From: Prochloraceae cyanobacterium
GTDB taxonomy: Bacteria; Cyanobacteriota; Cyanobacteriia; Cyanobacteriales; JASJDA01
Length of the DNA: 54,310 nucleotides
NCBI GenBank assembly: GCA_030065755.1
Contig: JASJDA010000009.1
Location: 1-54,310 of the forward strand
Reading direction: 5' to 3'
This document shows positions 15,901-23,037 of the stretch, in pieces. Position numbers and translations under genes: made by a program. The notes under the pieces were generated by a model. That model made no database searches and was not told the origin of the DNA. It saw only the letters and a program-made list of their open reading frames with translations. Numbering within the stretch: position 1 is the first letter of the stretch; every line of letters begins with the position of its first letter.

Positions 15901-17064
15901 GTGATTAAAAATAAAGCTTATAAATTTCGATTATATCCCAATCAAGAGCAAGAAATTTTTCTCGCTAAATGTTTTGGGTGTTCGCGCTTTGTCTATAATC
16001 ATTTTTTACGGTTGACTATCGATACTTATGCTGAATCAAAACAAACTCTAAAATACAGCAACTATGCCAAATTATTAACTAAACTTAAAAGAGAAGTTGA
16101 TTATAGTTGGCTCAAAGAAGTTAACTCTCAAGCTTTACAACAATCTCTTAAAGATTTAGAAAAAGCTTTTGTATCCTTCTTTTCTAAACAAAATAAATTT
16201 CCCAGATTTAAAAAGAAAACTAATCGACAATCATTTAGAGTTCCACAGCATTTTTCGATTACAGAAGATGGAAAACTTCAACTTCCAAAAATGAAGCCGA
16301 TAAAAATGGTTATTCATCGAGAAATTGAAGGAAAACTTTGTAATGTAACTATTTCTAAAACACCAGGTGGAAAATATTATGCTTCTATTGTTGTTGAGTA
16401 TGAAAGTGAGCTGTCCCCATTACAAGGGGACAGAATAGGTATTGACGTTAATTTGGATAAAATTGTCGTTACCTCTAATGGTGATGAATATGATAATCCT
16501 AAATATCTAAAAAAATCTCTTAAAAAATTAACAAGACTGTACAGATGCCTATCCCGCAAACAGAAAGATTCAAAAAAAAGAAATAAAGCAAGACTAAGAC
16601 TTGCTAAAATTCATGGAAAAGTAGCCAATCAAAGATTGGATTTGCATCATAAGCTAAGTACCAAACTGTGTAAGGAAAATCAACTTATAGCAACAGAAGA
16701 TTTAGCTATCAAAAATCTTATCAAAAATCCTAAACTATCTCGCCATATTGCAGATGTTGCTTGGGGTAAATTTCTAACTTTGTTGGGGGACAAATCTGAA
16801 AAATTGGGATGTGAAATTAAAAAAGTAGATAGGTTTTTCCCTAGTAGTAAAAGATGTCATGTCTGCGGTTGGATTAAAACAGATATGACCTTAAAAGAGC
16901 GGCAATGGAAATGTGAAGAATGTCATACTTTTCACGATTCGAGAGATAGAAATGCTGCTTTAAATATTTTGCTATTTGCTAATAATGACATACCGCAGGA
17001 AGTGCGGAAATCTACGCCCAAAGAAATACCTGAAACGGTATGTATCAGTCGGGTTACTGACTGA
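15901..17064 (+). CDS. tnpB: TnpB (OrfB), RNA-guided nuclease of IS605/IS1341-type element
   Basis: 387 residues, GTG start. Characterised TnpB proteins are guided by an RNA from the right end of their own element to cut DNA at empty donor sites. The N-terminus (KAYKFRLYPNQEQE, CSRFVYNHFL) is typical. The RuvC-like triad appears complete: D182 in GIDVNLD, E266 in ATEDLAIKNL and D349 in SRDRNAALNI. The zinc finger has C319, C322, C338 and C341. Length is normal, so the protein is probably functional even though no tnpA accompanies it. The 3' end of the gene and the next ~65 bases should encode the guide-RNA scaffold. It lies directly upstream of, and divergent from, the pPIWI-RE operon. Confidence 0.9.
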   Translation: MIKNKAYKFRLYPNQEQEIFLAKCFGCSRFVYNHFLRLTIDTYAESKQTLKYSNYAKLLTKLKREVDYSWLKEVNSQALQQSLKDLEKAFVSFFSKQNKFPRFKKKTNRQSFRVPQHFSITEDGKLQLPKMKPIKMVIHREIEGKLCNVTISKTPGGKYYASIVVEYESELSPLQGDRIGIDVNLDKIVVTSNGDEYDNPKYLKKSLKKLTRLYRCLSRKQKDSKKRNKARLRLAKIHGKVANQRLDLHHKLSTKLCKENQLIATEDLAIKNLIKNPKLSRHIADVAWGKFLTLLGDKSEKLGCEIKKVDRFFPSSKRCHVCGWIKTDMTLKERQWKCEECHTFHDSRDRNAALNILLFANNDIPQEVRKSTPKEIPETVCISRVTD

Positions 17065-17129
17065 GCTTGGGAAGCGACACGCCCTTGTGGCTGTCGTACT
17101 TCACATTGTTACCTTAATGTGGGTTGAAC
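17065..17129 (+). ncRNA. Putative right-end guide RNA (reRNA/omegaRNA) scaffold of tnpB
   Basis: Immediately after the tnpB stop, GCGACA/TGTCGT (17074-17079 with 17092-17097) and CACATT/AATGTG (17102-17107 with 17116-17121) form two hairpins, followed by GGTTGAAC. This is the layout of the 3' scaffold in tnpB elements. The guide would start near 17130 (AATGACTTTATTGC). Inference from position and structure only; the exact junction is uncertain. Confidence 0.45.
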
Positions 17130-17158
17130 AATGACTTTATTGCAGTTCGGGGAGATTC

Positions 17159-17311
17159 TTATTTGAGTTCCTTACAATTAGTAAATAAACGATTGTTTTT
17201 GACTCGGATAATATTGGGCATTTCTTGGTGACAGTAAGAACAATACCAATAAATTTTTTTGTGGCGAACGTGACGCAACATTACAGTAGAACAACAGGGA
17301 CATTTATTCAT
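17159..17311 (-). CDS. Small zinc-ribbon protein (50 aa)
   Basis: A 50-residue frame on the minus strand starting MNKCPCCSTVMLRH, with C4-x-C6/C7 and C24-x2-C27 as a four-cysteine zinc site and IYWYCSYCHQEMP in the middle. Small proteins of this type (CPCCS, LLRHIR, YWFC, CHQEMP) are widespread in cyanobacteria, often near response-regulator genes; their function is not known to me. It lies between the tnpB element and the rppA response regulator, in antisense to a spurious plus-strand frame. The strong motif order supports a real gene despite its shortness. A decayed element end and a stable hairpin lie just upstream, where its promoter should be. Confidence 0.7.
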   Translation of the reverse strand: MNKCPCCSTVMLRHVRHKKIYWYCSYCHQEMPNIIRVKNNRLFTNCKELK

Positions 17312-17442
17312 CGCATTTCGCGGCAGGAGACCCCCGACTCTGTCGGTGAGAGGAATGCCGCGCCTCCAATTATGTTTTCACAGAAGAAACCCCGATCGCG
17401 AGGTCTGGGAATCTCCCGTATTTGGCAGGGGAGGATGTCAAG
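17312..17442 (+). mobile_element. Decayed right end of a second tnpB-type element
   Basis: GGGAATCTCCC, a loop, then GGGGAGGATGTCAA (17408-17441) matches from memory the terminal hairpin plus TGTCAA that ends many cyanobacterial tnpB elements. Upstream, GCGGCA...TGCCGC enclosing CCGAC-AGA-GTCGG adds structure. No tnpB reading frame remains. It differs from the end that belongs to the tnpB at 15901, so it is the trace of another element. Confidence 0.4.
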
Positions 17443-17689
17443 AAACTCTCCTTACCGATCGGTAACTAATTTTCTCATCAATAATTGGAGATGATATATC
17501 TATTTTTTGCTATTTTTGATACAGTTTTGCGATGAAAAAATTAATTAGCCCTAGCAGAAGATTTAGCCAAAACAATTATTCCCCATCTACAGATCGGTAA
17601 AATTCGTTCGCGATCGCTCCATTTATTGGAGTTTTAACGATCGTTGCTGTTTTGTGGTTATCTTCTCTGAGAAGTATGCAGAGAACGAC

Positions 17690-17739
17690 ATTTCATTGCT
17701 ATTTCATGTTTATGTGAGATAAAAAAGAATATCTATAAT
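17690..17739 (+). promoter_or_regulatory. rppA promoter with ATTTCAT direct repeats
   Basis: TATAAT at 17734-17739 is a consensus -10 about 17 bases before the start codon at 17756. Two ATTTCAT copies (17690-17696 and 17701-17707) lie 11 bases apart, just upstream of the expected -35 position. This spacing, one helical turn, is what OmpR-family regulators bind, so autoregulation by RppA is a reasonable inference. Confidence 0.5.
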
Positions 17740-17755
17740 ATATATTTATTTATCT

Positions 17756-18442
17756 ATGCGCTTGCTTTTAGTTGAAGACGAGGACGATCTGGGAGTCGCC
17801 ATTAAGCGAGTTTTGACTCAAGAAGCTTATGTGGTGGACTGGGTAACAGATGGTAGAGAAGCTTGGAACTATTTAGAAGATGAGTGGACTCAGTATACTA
17901 TAGGGATCTTCGACTGGTTGGTACCTGGAATTTCAGGATTGGAATTATTAAAACGTCTGCGCAGTAGAAATAATCCCCTACCTGTATTGATGCTCACCGC
18001 TAAAGACAGCATGACAGATAAAGTAGAGGGTTTGGATGCTGGTGCTGACGATTATTTAGTTAAGCCATTTGGTATGTCAGAATTATTAGCAAGGCTGCGT
18101 GCTTTACAAAGACGATCGCCTCAATTGCAAACCCAACAGCTACAAGTAGGCAATCTCATCCTAGAATACAAAACTAATGAAGTTTGTTTTGCTGAGGGTG
18201 GCAAAAAAGAAAAAGTTTCTCTGACAGCTAAAGAATTTCAGTTTTTAGAGTATTTTATGCGCCATCCCCAGCAAGTTATTACCAGCGATCGCCTCTTAAC
18301 TCAACTGTGGGAATTAGATGCAGAACCCACGAGTAATGTAGTAGCCGCGCAAGTGAGGCTTTTGAGAAAAAAATTGGCATCTATTGGCTGCGATCGCTGT
18401 ATCGAAACTGTTTACGGACTCGGTTATCGTTTAAATCTCTAA
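17756..18442 (+). CDS. rppA: OmpR-family response regulator, RppA/NrsR type
   Basis: 228 residues. Receiver domain (about 1-118) with acidic pocket E8/D9, phospho-acceptor D53 (IFDWLVPG), T81 and K103 (VKPFG). Winged-helix effector domain (about 128-226) with LTAKEFQFLEYFMRHP and VYGLGYRL. Closest to the cyanobacterial RppA/NrsR group: IFDW, NPLPVLMLTAKD, DYLVKPFGM.ELLARLRALQRRSPQ and SNVVAAQVRLLRKKLA are near-identical in the regulators I recall. Members control nickel export or photosynthesis-gene redox responses. Which applies here is not evident, because no nickel-export genes lie nearby. The kinase gene follows within a few bases to tens of bases. Confidence 0.85.
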   Translation: MRLLLVEDEDDLGVAIKRVLTQEAYVVDWVTDGREAWNYLEDEWTQYTIGIFDWLVPGISGLELLKRLRSRNNPLPVLMLTAKDSMTDKVEGLDAGADDYLVKPFGMSELLARLRALQRRSPQLQTQQLQVGNLILEYKTNEVCFAEGGKKEKVSLTAKEFQFLEYFMRHPQQVITSDRLLTQLWELDAEPTSNVVAAQVRLLRKKLASIGCDRCIETVYGLGYRLNL

Positions 18443-18507
18443 TAATTTTGGCTGTGTTTAATATTTTTTTACTCAAAGTTCTCTTATCAAAAAAGCTAAT
18501 CTCATCA

Positions 18508-19884
18508 GTGGTACTAAAAAGCGATCCAAACCAACTATTTGAACAAACCCGTTGGCGATTAGCTAGCTGGTATGCTGGAATACTGGCTGTAGTCCTGGGT
18601 ATCTCTGGATTTAGTTTTTACCAAGTGGTAACTTATGCTCACAGATTAACTATCGACCAAGAATTAGAATCACAGGGCAATCAAATCCACGAACACCTCG
18701 AACCTATCCTAAAACACCCTGGAAAATTAGAAGCAAACATAACCCGTGTCTTTCCCCATATTTGTTTGGTGGAAACGGAGTGTTATAGTAGCCTGCACTC
18801 CGATCCTCATGCTAGCAAAGCAATTCAACCAGGCACTTACTATATACGTCTATTGGATATTTCTGGGAATTTAGTAGCTGTAGTTGGAAAACAACCCCCT
18901 GGATTATCTAAAAACATAAGTAAAGATTATTGGCAAAACCTCAAGGACACCAAAGGCGATCGCTATCGTCAAATTTCTCTGGTTTTACATACCCAAGACT
19001 TTCAAAGTTGGGGCTATCTCCAGGTGGGTCGTCCTCTAAAAGAGTTCGACCATTACGCGAGCAATTTGCGGTGGATGCTATTAATGGGATTACCTGCGGC
19101 GATCGCTCTACTGATGTTAGTAAGTTGGTGGTTGGCTGGGCGAGCAATGCAACCTGTTTACCAATCCTATCAACTTCTGCAACAATTTAGCACTGATGCA
19201 GCCCACGAATTGAGAACGCCTTTGGCAGCAATTAGAGCAACTATAGAATCTACTCTCATGACCAATACTGTCTCTCCAACAGAGATGCGCGAAACTCTAC
19301 AAACTATTCGGCGACAGAATTTGCGGCTTTCTAAGTTGGTGGCAGATTTACTCTTATTGTGCCGCATGGATCGAGATTTAACTGTAAGTTCCCCAGTTCA
19401 ATCCGATCGAGAACCTATTTCACTTAAAGATTTAGTTACAAATATTACTGAGGATTTTGCAGCTTTAGCTTTAGCTTCTGAGATCGATCTGAGTGCGGAG
19501 ATTTTAGTCTCTACACCTTTAATAATAATTGGCAACTACGAGCAACTTTATCGTTTAGTTTCTAATTTAACCAGTAATGCTCTTAAATATACTCCCCCAG
19601 GAGGTAAAGTAACTCTTATTCTCGATCGCTCTAGTAACTGCGCTCGAGTTCGAGTTCGAGATACTGGTATTGGTATTTCTAGTGACGATCGCCAGAAGAT
19701 TTTCGATCGCTTTTATCGAGTTGATAGCGAGCGATCTCGGACTACTGGTGGTTCTGGCTTGGGTTTGTCTATCGCTATGGCGATCGCCGCAGCACACCAA
19801 GGAGCGATCGAAGTGCAAAGCGAATTGGGTAAAGGCAGTAATTTTATTATTTTGCTGCCTCTACGAAAAAATATACCCACCTAA
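18508..19884 (+). CDS. rppB: Sensor histidine kinase, RppB/NrsS type
   Basis: Partner of the regulator just upstream. The start is uncertain: TTG at 18448 gives 478 residues with a hydrophobic leader not typical of the family, while the GTG at 18508 gives 458 residues beginning shortly before the conserved LFEQTRWRLASWYAG. Numbering from the longer form: membrane helix about 39-62, periplasmic domain about 63-207 containing C106 and C112, second helix about 209-230, HisKA with phospho-acceptor H253 (DAAHELRTPLA), N box (NLTSNALKYTPPGG), G1 (RDTGIGIS) and G2 (GGSGLGLSIA). All kinase motifs are intact. The two periplasmic cysteines might bind metal or sense redox state; that is speculation. Confidence 0.85.
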   Translation: MVLKSDPNQLFEQTRWRLASWYAGILAVVLGISGFSFYQVVTYAHRLTIDQELESQGNQIHEHLEPILKHPGKLEANITRVFPHICLVETECYSSLHSDPHASKAIQPGTYYIRLLDISGNLVAVVGKQPPGLSKNISKDYWQNLKDTKGDRYRQISLVLHTQDFQSWGYLQVGRPLKEFDHYASNLRWMLLMGLPAAIALLMLVSWWLAGRAMQPVYQSYQLLQQFSTDAAHELRTPLAAIRATIESTLMTNTVSPTEMRETLQTIRRQNLRLSKLVADLLLLCRMDRDLTVSSPVQSDREPISLKDLVTNITEDFAALALASEIDLSAEILVSTPLIIIGNYEQLYRLVSNLTSNALKYTPPGGKVTLILDRSSNCARVRVRDTGIGISSDDRQKIFDRFYRVDSERSRTTGGSGLGLSIAMAIAAAHQGAIEVQSELGKGSNFIILLPLRKNIPT

Positions 19885-19919
19885 TATTTTGACAGAACAG
19901 GAGCTGGGAAAGGGGAACA

Positions 19920-20199
19920 TTCACGAAGTCAGAAGTATGAAGTCATAAGTCAGAAGTTCTACCTCCGCTTGGTGCGTCCTTACTCGGAGGTTTCCTCCGA
20001 GCGGGCGCTCCGCTTTTTGAAAAAAGAGGTAGAAATTATTGAATTATGTTTTTATATTTTCCTCATTTTATGACGAGGCTTTATACCAACGTGCAGAGCT
20101 TTACTTCTGACTTCTGACTTCTGACTTCTGATTTCTGACTTCATTGGTAAGAATTTTTAGACACCCATCTGTTCCCTATTCCCTATTCCCTGTTCCCTT
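19920..20199. repeat. Dispersed repeat cluster (heptamers plus palindrome)
   Basis: No gene is seen between 19885 and 20266. It holds GAAGTCAGAAGTATGAAGTC-like units, a palindrome CTCGGAGG-TTT-CCTCCGAG (19983-20001) preceded by CTTGGTGCGTCC (19968-19979), a tandem run of CTTCTGA heptamers (about 20106-20141), and CCCTATT/CCCTGTT units (20173-20197). These are short tandemly repeated repetitive sequences typical of cyanobacterial intergenic DNA. Confidence 0.65.
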
Positions 20200-20200
20200 T

Positions 20201-20237
20201 GAAAAGAAAAAAGGGCTAACTAATCGATAGTTAACCC
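20201..20237 (-). terminator. Intrinsic terminator of ycf35
   Basis: On the minus strand GGGTTAACTA pairs with TAGTTAGCCC (one mismatch; plus-strand arms 20228-20237 and 20213-20222), followed directly by TTTTTTCTTTTC. It lies about 30 bases after the ycf35 stop codon. Confidence 0.7.
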
Positions 20238-20266
20238 CCACATTTGGGAACGCACTTCAAAAAATC

Positions 20267-20620
20267 TTATTTTTGAAGAACTAATTTGACGTTTGCGTTT
20301 TGTAAACCGCGCTGTTTTACCTCAGATAAAGTTTTGTTTACAGCGTACTTTTGGTTGATGGAATTGATCAATTCAGTTTGATTATGTTTTTTAGCAACGC
20401 CCCATAGGTCAGCAATTAGATCGAAGCTACCATCGCTATTGCAAGACCAACCTAAATCGTATTCGCCTTCGAGAACTGCAACGATGTCGGAGCGGACGCG
20501 TTGACCGTTGTAACCGCGAACGTCAGCATTGGTTTTAACGGTGATACCTAGATCGCGTAAAGAAGTTTTTAGAATTTCTGCATCTGTGATTTTGGTGCGC
20601 AGAGTGCTGAAATGAGACAT
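20267..20620 (-). CDS. ycf35: Ycf35 / DUF1257 family protein
   Basis: 117 residues starting MSHFSTLRTKITDAEIL, the usual start of this family, which is conserved in cyanobacteria and in red-lineage plastids. Further family marks: LGW.C (residues about 57-60) and KKHNQTELINSINQKYA. No catalytic motif is visible and no biochemical role is known to me. It is preceded by AGGAATCCCAATG on its own strand (GGAGGAA as Shine-Dalgarno). It follows ycf46 on the same strand with a 140-base gap holding two hairpins. Confidence 0.85.
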   Translation of the reverse strand: MSHFSTLRTKITDAEILKTSLRDLGITVKTNADVRGYNGQRVRSDIVAVLEGEYDLGWSCNSDGSFDLIADLWGVAKKHNQTELINSINQKYAVNKTLSEVKQRGLQNANVKLVLQK

Positions 20621-20711
20621 TGGGATTCCTCCAGTAGATTTTTTACGTAAACAACAACTTTTTTACTTTGACTGCCGCTAAATGAAAAAATAAGCGACTT
20701 TTAATCGAACT

Positions 20712-20752
20712 GCTAGCTATGTGCTAGCCTTTGCTCCTGCTAACCACAGGAG
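20712..20752 (-). promoter_or_regulatory. Paired hairpins between ycf46 and ycf35
   Basis: GCTAGC (20712-20717) pairs with GCTAGC (20723-20728), and CTCCTG (20734-20739) pairs with CAGGAG (20747-20752). There is no T-run on the minus strand, so these look more like leader or processing structures for ycf35 than a terminator. Confidence 0.3.
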
Positions 20753-20760
20753 AAAGCCTG

Positions 20761-22272
20761 TTAAAACTCCAGTCGCTGATATTCAGCAACTGAACTAGAG
20801 GCAGGTCGCGCCCTCTGTCTTGCCCAGTCTCTGAGGGCTGTTACCTGCTCTGTCATTGTCCGAGACAAAGGAAGGGTAGATTTAATCGCAGCAATAATAT
20901 CCAACTGCGTAAATTCCCGATCTTGAGCGAAGGCTTCGTACATCGCTGCGATAATTGCCTGCTCTATCTCTGCCCCAGAAAAACCATCCGATACATTAGC
21001 TAACTGTTCTATATCGAAGCGGGAAACATCCGAACGCCTTTTAGCTAAGTGTATTTTAAATATATCTTGACGCTCTTCTTTTGTGGGTAAATCGACGAAA
21101 AATATTTCATCGAAACGACCTTTGCGCAAAAATTCTCCTGGCAATCTTTCGACTCGGTTCGCTGTTGCCATTACAAACACTGGGGAGGTTTTCTCTTGCA
21201 TCCAAGTCAGGAATGAACCGAATATACGACTCGAAGTTCCTCCATCTGAATCAGCCGAGCCAGTACTCCCTGCAAATGCTTTATCCAATTCATCTATGAA
21301 GAGAATGGTTGGAGATATTGATTCTGCGGTCTTGAGAGCGTTTCGTAAATTAGCTTCCGATCGACCGACCATAGAGCCGTCGTACACTCTGCCCATGTCT
21401 AAGCGCAATATGGGCAAACTCCACAAACGAGAGGTAGTTTTTGCTATCAGAGATTTACCACAACCAGGTACCCCTAAAATTAACATACCTTTGGGTTGGG
21501 GCAATCCATATTCCCTTGCTCTTTCTGTAAAAGCGTTAGAACGCTGTTTCAACCAACGTTTTAGTTCTTCTAACCCGCCAATTGAATTAATGGTTTCGTC
21601 TTCTTCTATATATTCTAATATTCCGTTACGGCGTATTAGTTGTTTTTTTTCTGAAAGAACTATTTCAACTTCGTTTTCTGTTAAACGTTTAGATTTGACG
21701 TAAGCTTTGCGATATACTTTTTCCGCTTCATCCCTCGTCAATCCTAAAGCGGCTTTGAGTAATTTCTCTCTCGCTTCTGTAGTCGTTCTGCGAGTTTTTG
21801 TTTTCTCTAGCTGCTGGGTGAGAACTTGATTTAACTCTTGCAGGTTTGGCAAAGCATAGTCTATTACTACTACTTCTTTTTCCAGTTCTATAGGTATTTG
21901 TTGGATGGGAGACATCACAACTATTATTTTTTCGCTGCCTTTAAAATTGGCGATCGCATCTCTCAACCACCTTGTTGTTGCTGGCGAATCTATAAATGGA
22001 TGTAAATCTTTGAATATGTATATGCCGGCTTCTCTTTGCCTAATTACCCATTCTACTGCCGCTTCTGGCGACACTGTATTGTGCTGAGTTGTATGGCGGG
22101 GCTGACCGTACTCTACGATACCGTGGGTAACAGTCCAAACAAAGACTCGCTTGTGCTGTGTCTTCGCTTGAGCAATCCTAGCAATTTCTTGCTCTGCTCG
22201 CTCTTCTTCGTGACTAACGAGGTATATCAGGGGATATTGAGCTTGAATGAGAATATTTAGCTCTTCTTTCAT
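20761..22272 (-). CDS. ycf46: AAA+ ATPase Ycf46
   Basis: 503 residues. The N-terminal half (about 1-220) is the Ycf46-specific domain (LNILIQAQYPLIYLVSHEE; KDLHPF). The C-terminal half is an AAA+ ATPase: Walker A GVPGCGKS (267-274), Walker B ILFIDE (323-328), sensor 1 ATANR, and an arginine-finger region GRFDEIFFVDLP. Family members occur in cyanobacteria and plastids; in Synechocystis a homologue has been linked to CO2 utilisation, as I recall. ATPase activity is expected, substrate unknown. It stands between the ribbon-helix-helix gene (67-base gap upstream) and ycf35, all on one strand, so the three could be co-transcribed. Confidence 0.85.
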   Translation of the reverse strand: MKEELNILIQAQYPLIYLVSHEEERAEQEIARIAQAKTQHKRVFVWTVTHGIVEYGQPRHTTQHNTVSPEAAVEWVIRQREAGIYIFKDLHPFIDSPATTRWLRDAIANFKGSEKIIVVMSPIQQIPIELEKEVVVIDYALPNLQELNQVLTQQLEKTKTRRTTTEAREKLLKAALGLTRDEAEKVYRKAYVKSKRLTENEVEIVLSEKKQLIRRNGILEYIEEDETINSIGGLEELKRWLKQRSNAFTERAREYGLPQPKGMLILGVPGCGKSLIAKTTSRLWSLPILRLDMGRVYDGSMVGRSEANLRNALKTAESISPTILFIDELDKAFAGSTGSADSDGGTSSRIFGSFLTWMQEKTSPVFVMATANRVERLPGEFLRKGRFDEIFFVDLPTKEERQDIFKIHLAKRRSDVSRFDIEQLANVSDGFSGAEIEQAIIAAMYEAFAQDREFTQLDIIAAIKSTLPLSRTMTEQVTALRDWARQRARPASSSVAEYQRLEF

Positions 22273-22339
22273 AACATCGACCTATATTATATATTTACGG
22301 TTTAACCACTTACCTCGTATTGGTTTTCCCCAAAAGCTT

Positions 22340-22684
22340 TTAGCAAGGTACCAGGTTTTCTTCTCCTTGAGAATTTGCCTTAGTTTCTACTTTTTCTGCA
22401 ACTTCTCTGGCAAAATCTTCTGATACTGCTTTCTTTCGGTTTTTAAGGGATACCATTTGCCCTTCTTCCATCACCATAGCTGCTTCGCATTCCGGACATT
22501 TATGTATTTGATATGTTTTATTGCGATTTTGCTCTTGTTCTATTTTTTCTGGATTTTGTAAGTAGAAATCTAATGCTTTTTCTACCATTGCTGACATAGA
22601 TTTATCTTCTACAGCAGCTTTTATCTTTAATTGGCGATGAAGTCCTGGCGGTAGATACAACGTGACTTTATGTTTTTGTTGCAT
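22340..22684 (-). CDS. Ribbon-helix-helix (CopG-like) protein with Cys pair
   Basis: 114 residues from the ATG at 22684; the longer frame (22747) would run through promoter-like DNA and is rejected. The N-terminus KHKVTLYLPPGLHRQLKIKAAVEDKSMSAMVEKALDFYL fits a ribbon-helix-helix DNA-binding domain (beta strand VTLYLP, then two helices). CPEC follows in the second half, then a charged helical tail. Only one CxxC is visible, so a zinc site would need dimer partners or the C-terminal Cys. Probable transcription regulator. Three GCTGTCA-type units in tandem lie 56-87 bases upstream and are a candidate autoregulatory operator. It may head an operon with ycf46. Confidence 0.65.
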   Translation of the reverse strand: MQQKHKVTLYLPPGLHRQLKIKAAVEDKSMSAMVEKALDFYLQNPEKIEQEQNRNKTYQIHKCPECEAAMVMEEGQMVSLKNRKKAVSEDFAREVAEKVETKANSQGEENLVPC

Positions 22685-22739
22685 ATTACTTTCTGTTGTT
22701 TTACCCGGGTATATATAATATTTATCGCCTTTTTTTCTT

Positions 22740-22771
22740 GCTGTCAAGCTGTCATGCTGTCATGACGTCAA
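22740..22771. promoter_or_regulatory. Tandem 8-bp repeats upstream of the ribbon-helix-helix gene
   Basis: GCTGTCAA, GCTGTCAT, GCTGTCAT and GACGTCAA follow one another without gaps. Ribbon-helix-helix repressors such as MetJ bind tandem 8-bp boxes, so this is a good candidate operator for the adjacent gene. Basis: direct reading plus family knowledge. Confidence 0.45.
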
Positions 22772-22915
22772 CTTGTAACATTACTTAAAAATACTCGTCG
22801 ATCGTCAACGTTGGCAAAAAAAAATTGAGGATTTTTTATACGATTAATTTGTGTATACCTCGCAATAGAATACGAGGCATTAAGATCTAACAATTTTTTT
22901 AAACTTACGATCGCT

Positions 22916-23037
22916 GTTGGCTATTTGCTGTTTGCTGTTGGCTATTTGCTATTTGTTATTCTCCTCTACTCCCCTGCTCCCCACTCTCCCCCTCTCCCCC
23001 TCTCCCCCTCTCCCTATTCCCTATTCCCTGTTCCCTT
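22916..23037. repeat. Low-complexity repeats reaching into queF
   Basis: GCTGTTTGCTGTTGGCTATTTG units are followed by CCCCTCTCC repeats (22983-23015) and CCCTATT/CCCTGTT units (23016-23037). On the minus strand this tract supplies the last codons and stop of queF. No gene is seen between 22772 and 23013. Confidence 0.6.

Larger units (their letters stand above)
15749..17129 (+). mobile_element. tnpB-only IS605/IS1341-type element (ends approximate)
   Basis: Contains an intact tnpB and hairpins on both sides, but no Y1 transposase (tnpA). The right boundary is placed after GGTTGAAC at 17122-17129, which follows two hairpins. The left boundary is a guess at the hairpin starting 15749. No terminal inverted repeats are expected in this family. 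The AT-rich tnpB contains no HIP1 octamer, unlike the neighbouring operon, which fits later arrival. Confidence 0.5.

Noticed and set aside
17225-17494. 89-codon plus-strand frame between tnpB and rppA
   Set aside because: Its translation has no family features, it crosses the decayed element end, and its first part is antisense to a frame with clear zinc-ribbon motifs at 17159-17311.
22685-22747. Longer N-terminus for the ribbon-helix-helix protein
   Set aside because: The extra 21 codons pass through TATATATAATATT promoter-like DNA and one tandem box, and the domain begins right after the internal ATG at 22684.
22983-23015. CCCCTCTCC tandem run considered as a possible CRISPR array
   Set aside because: Units are too short, are contiguous without spacers, and no cas genes are present.
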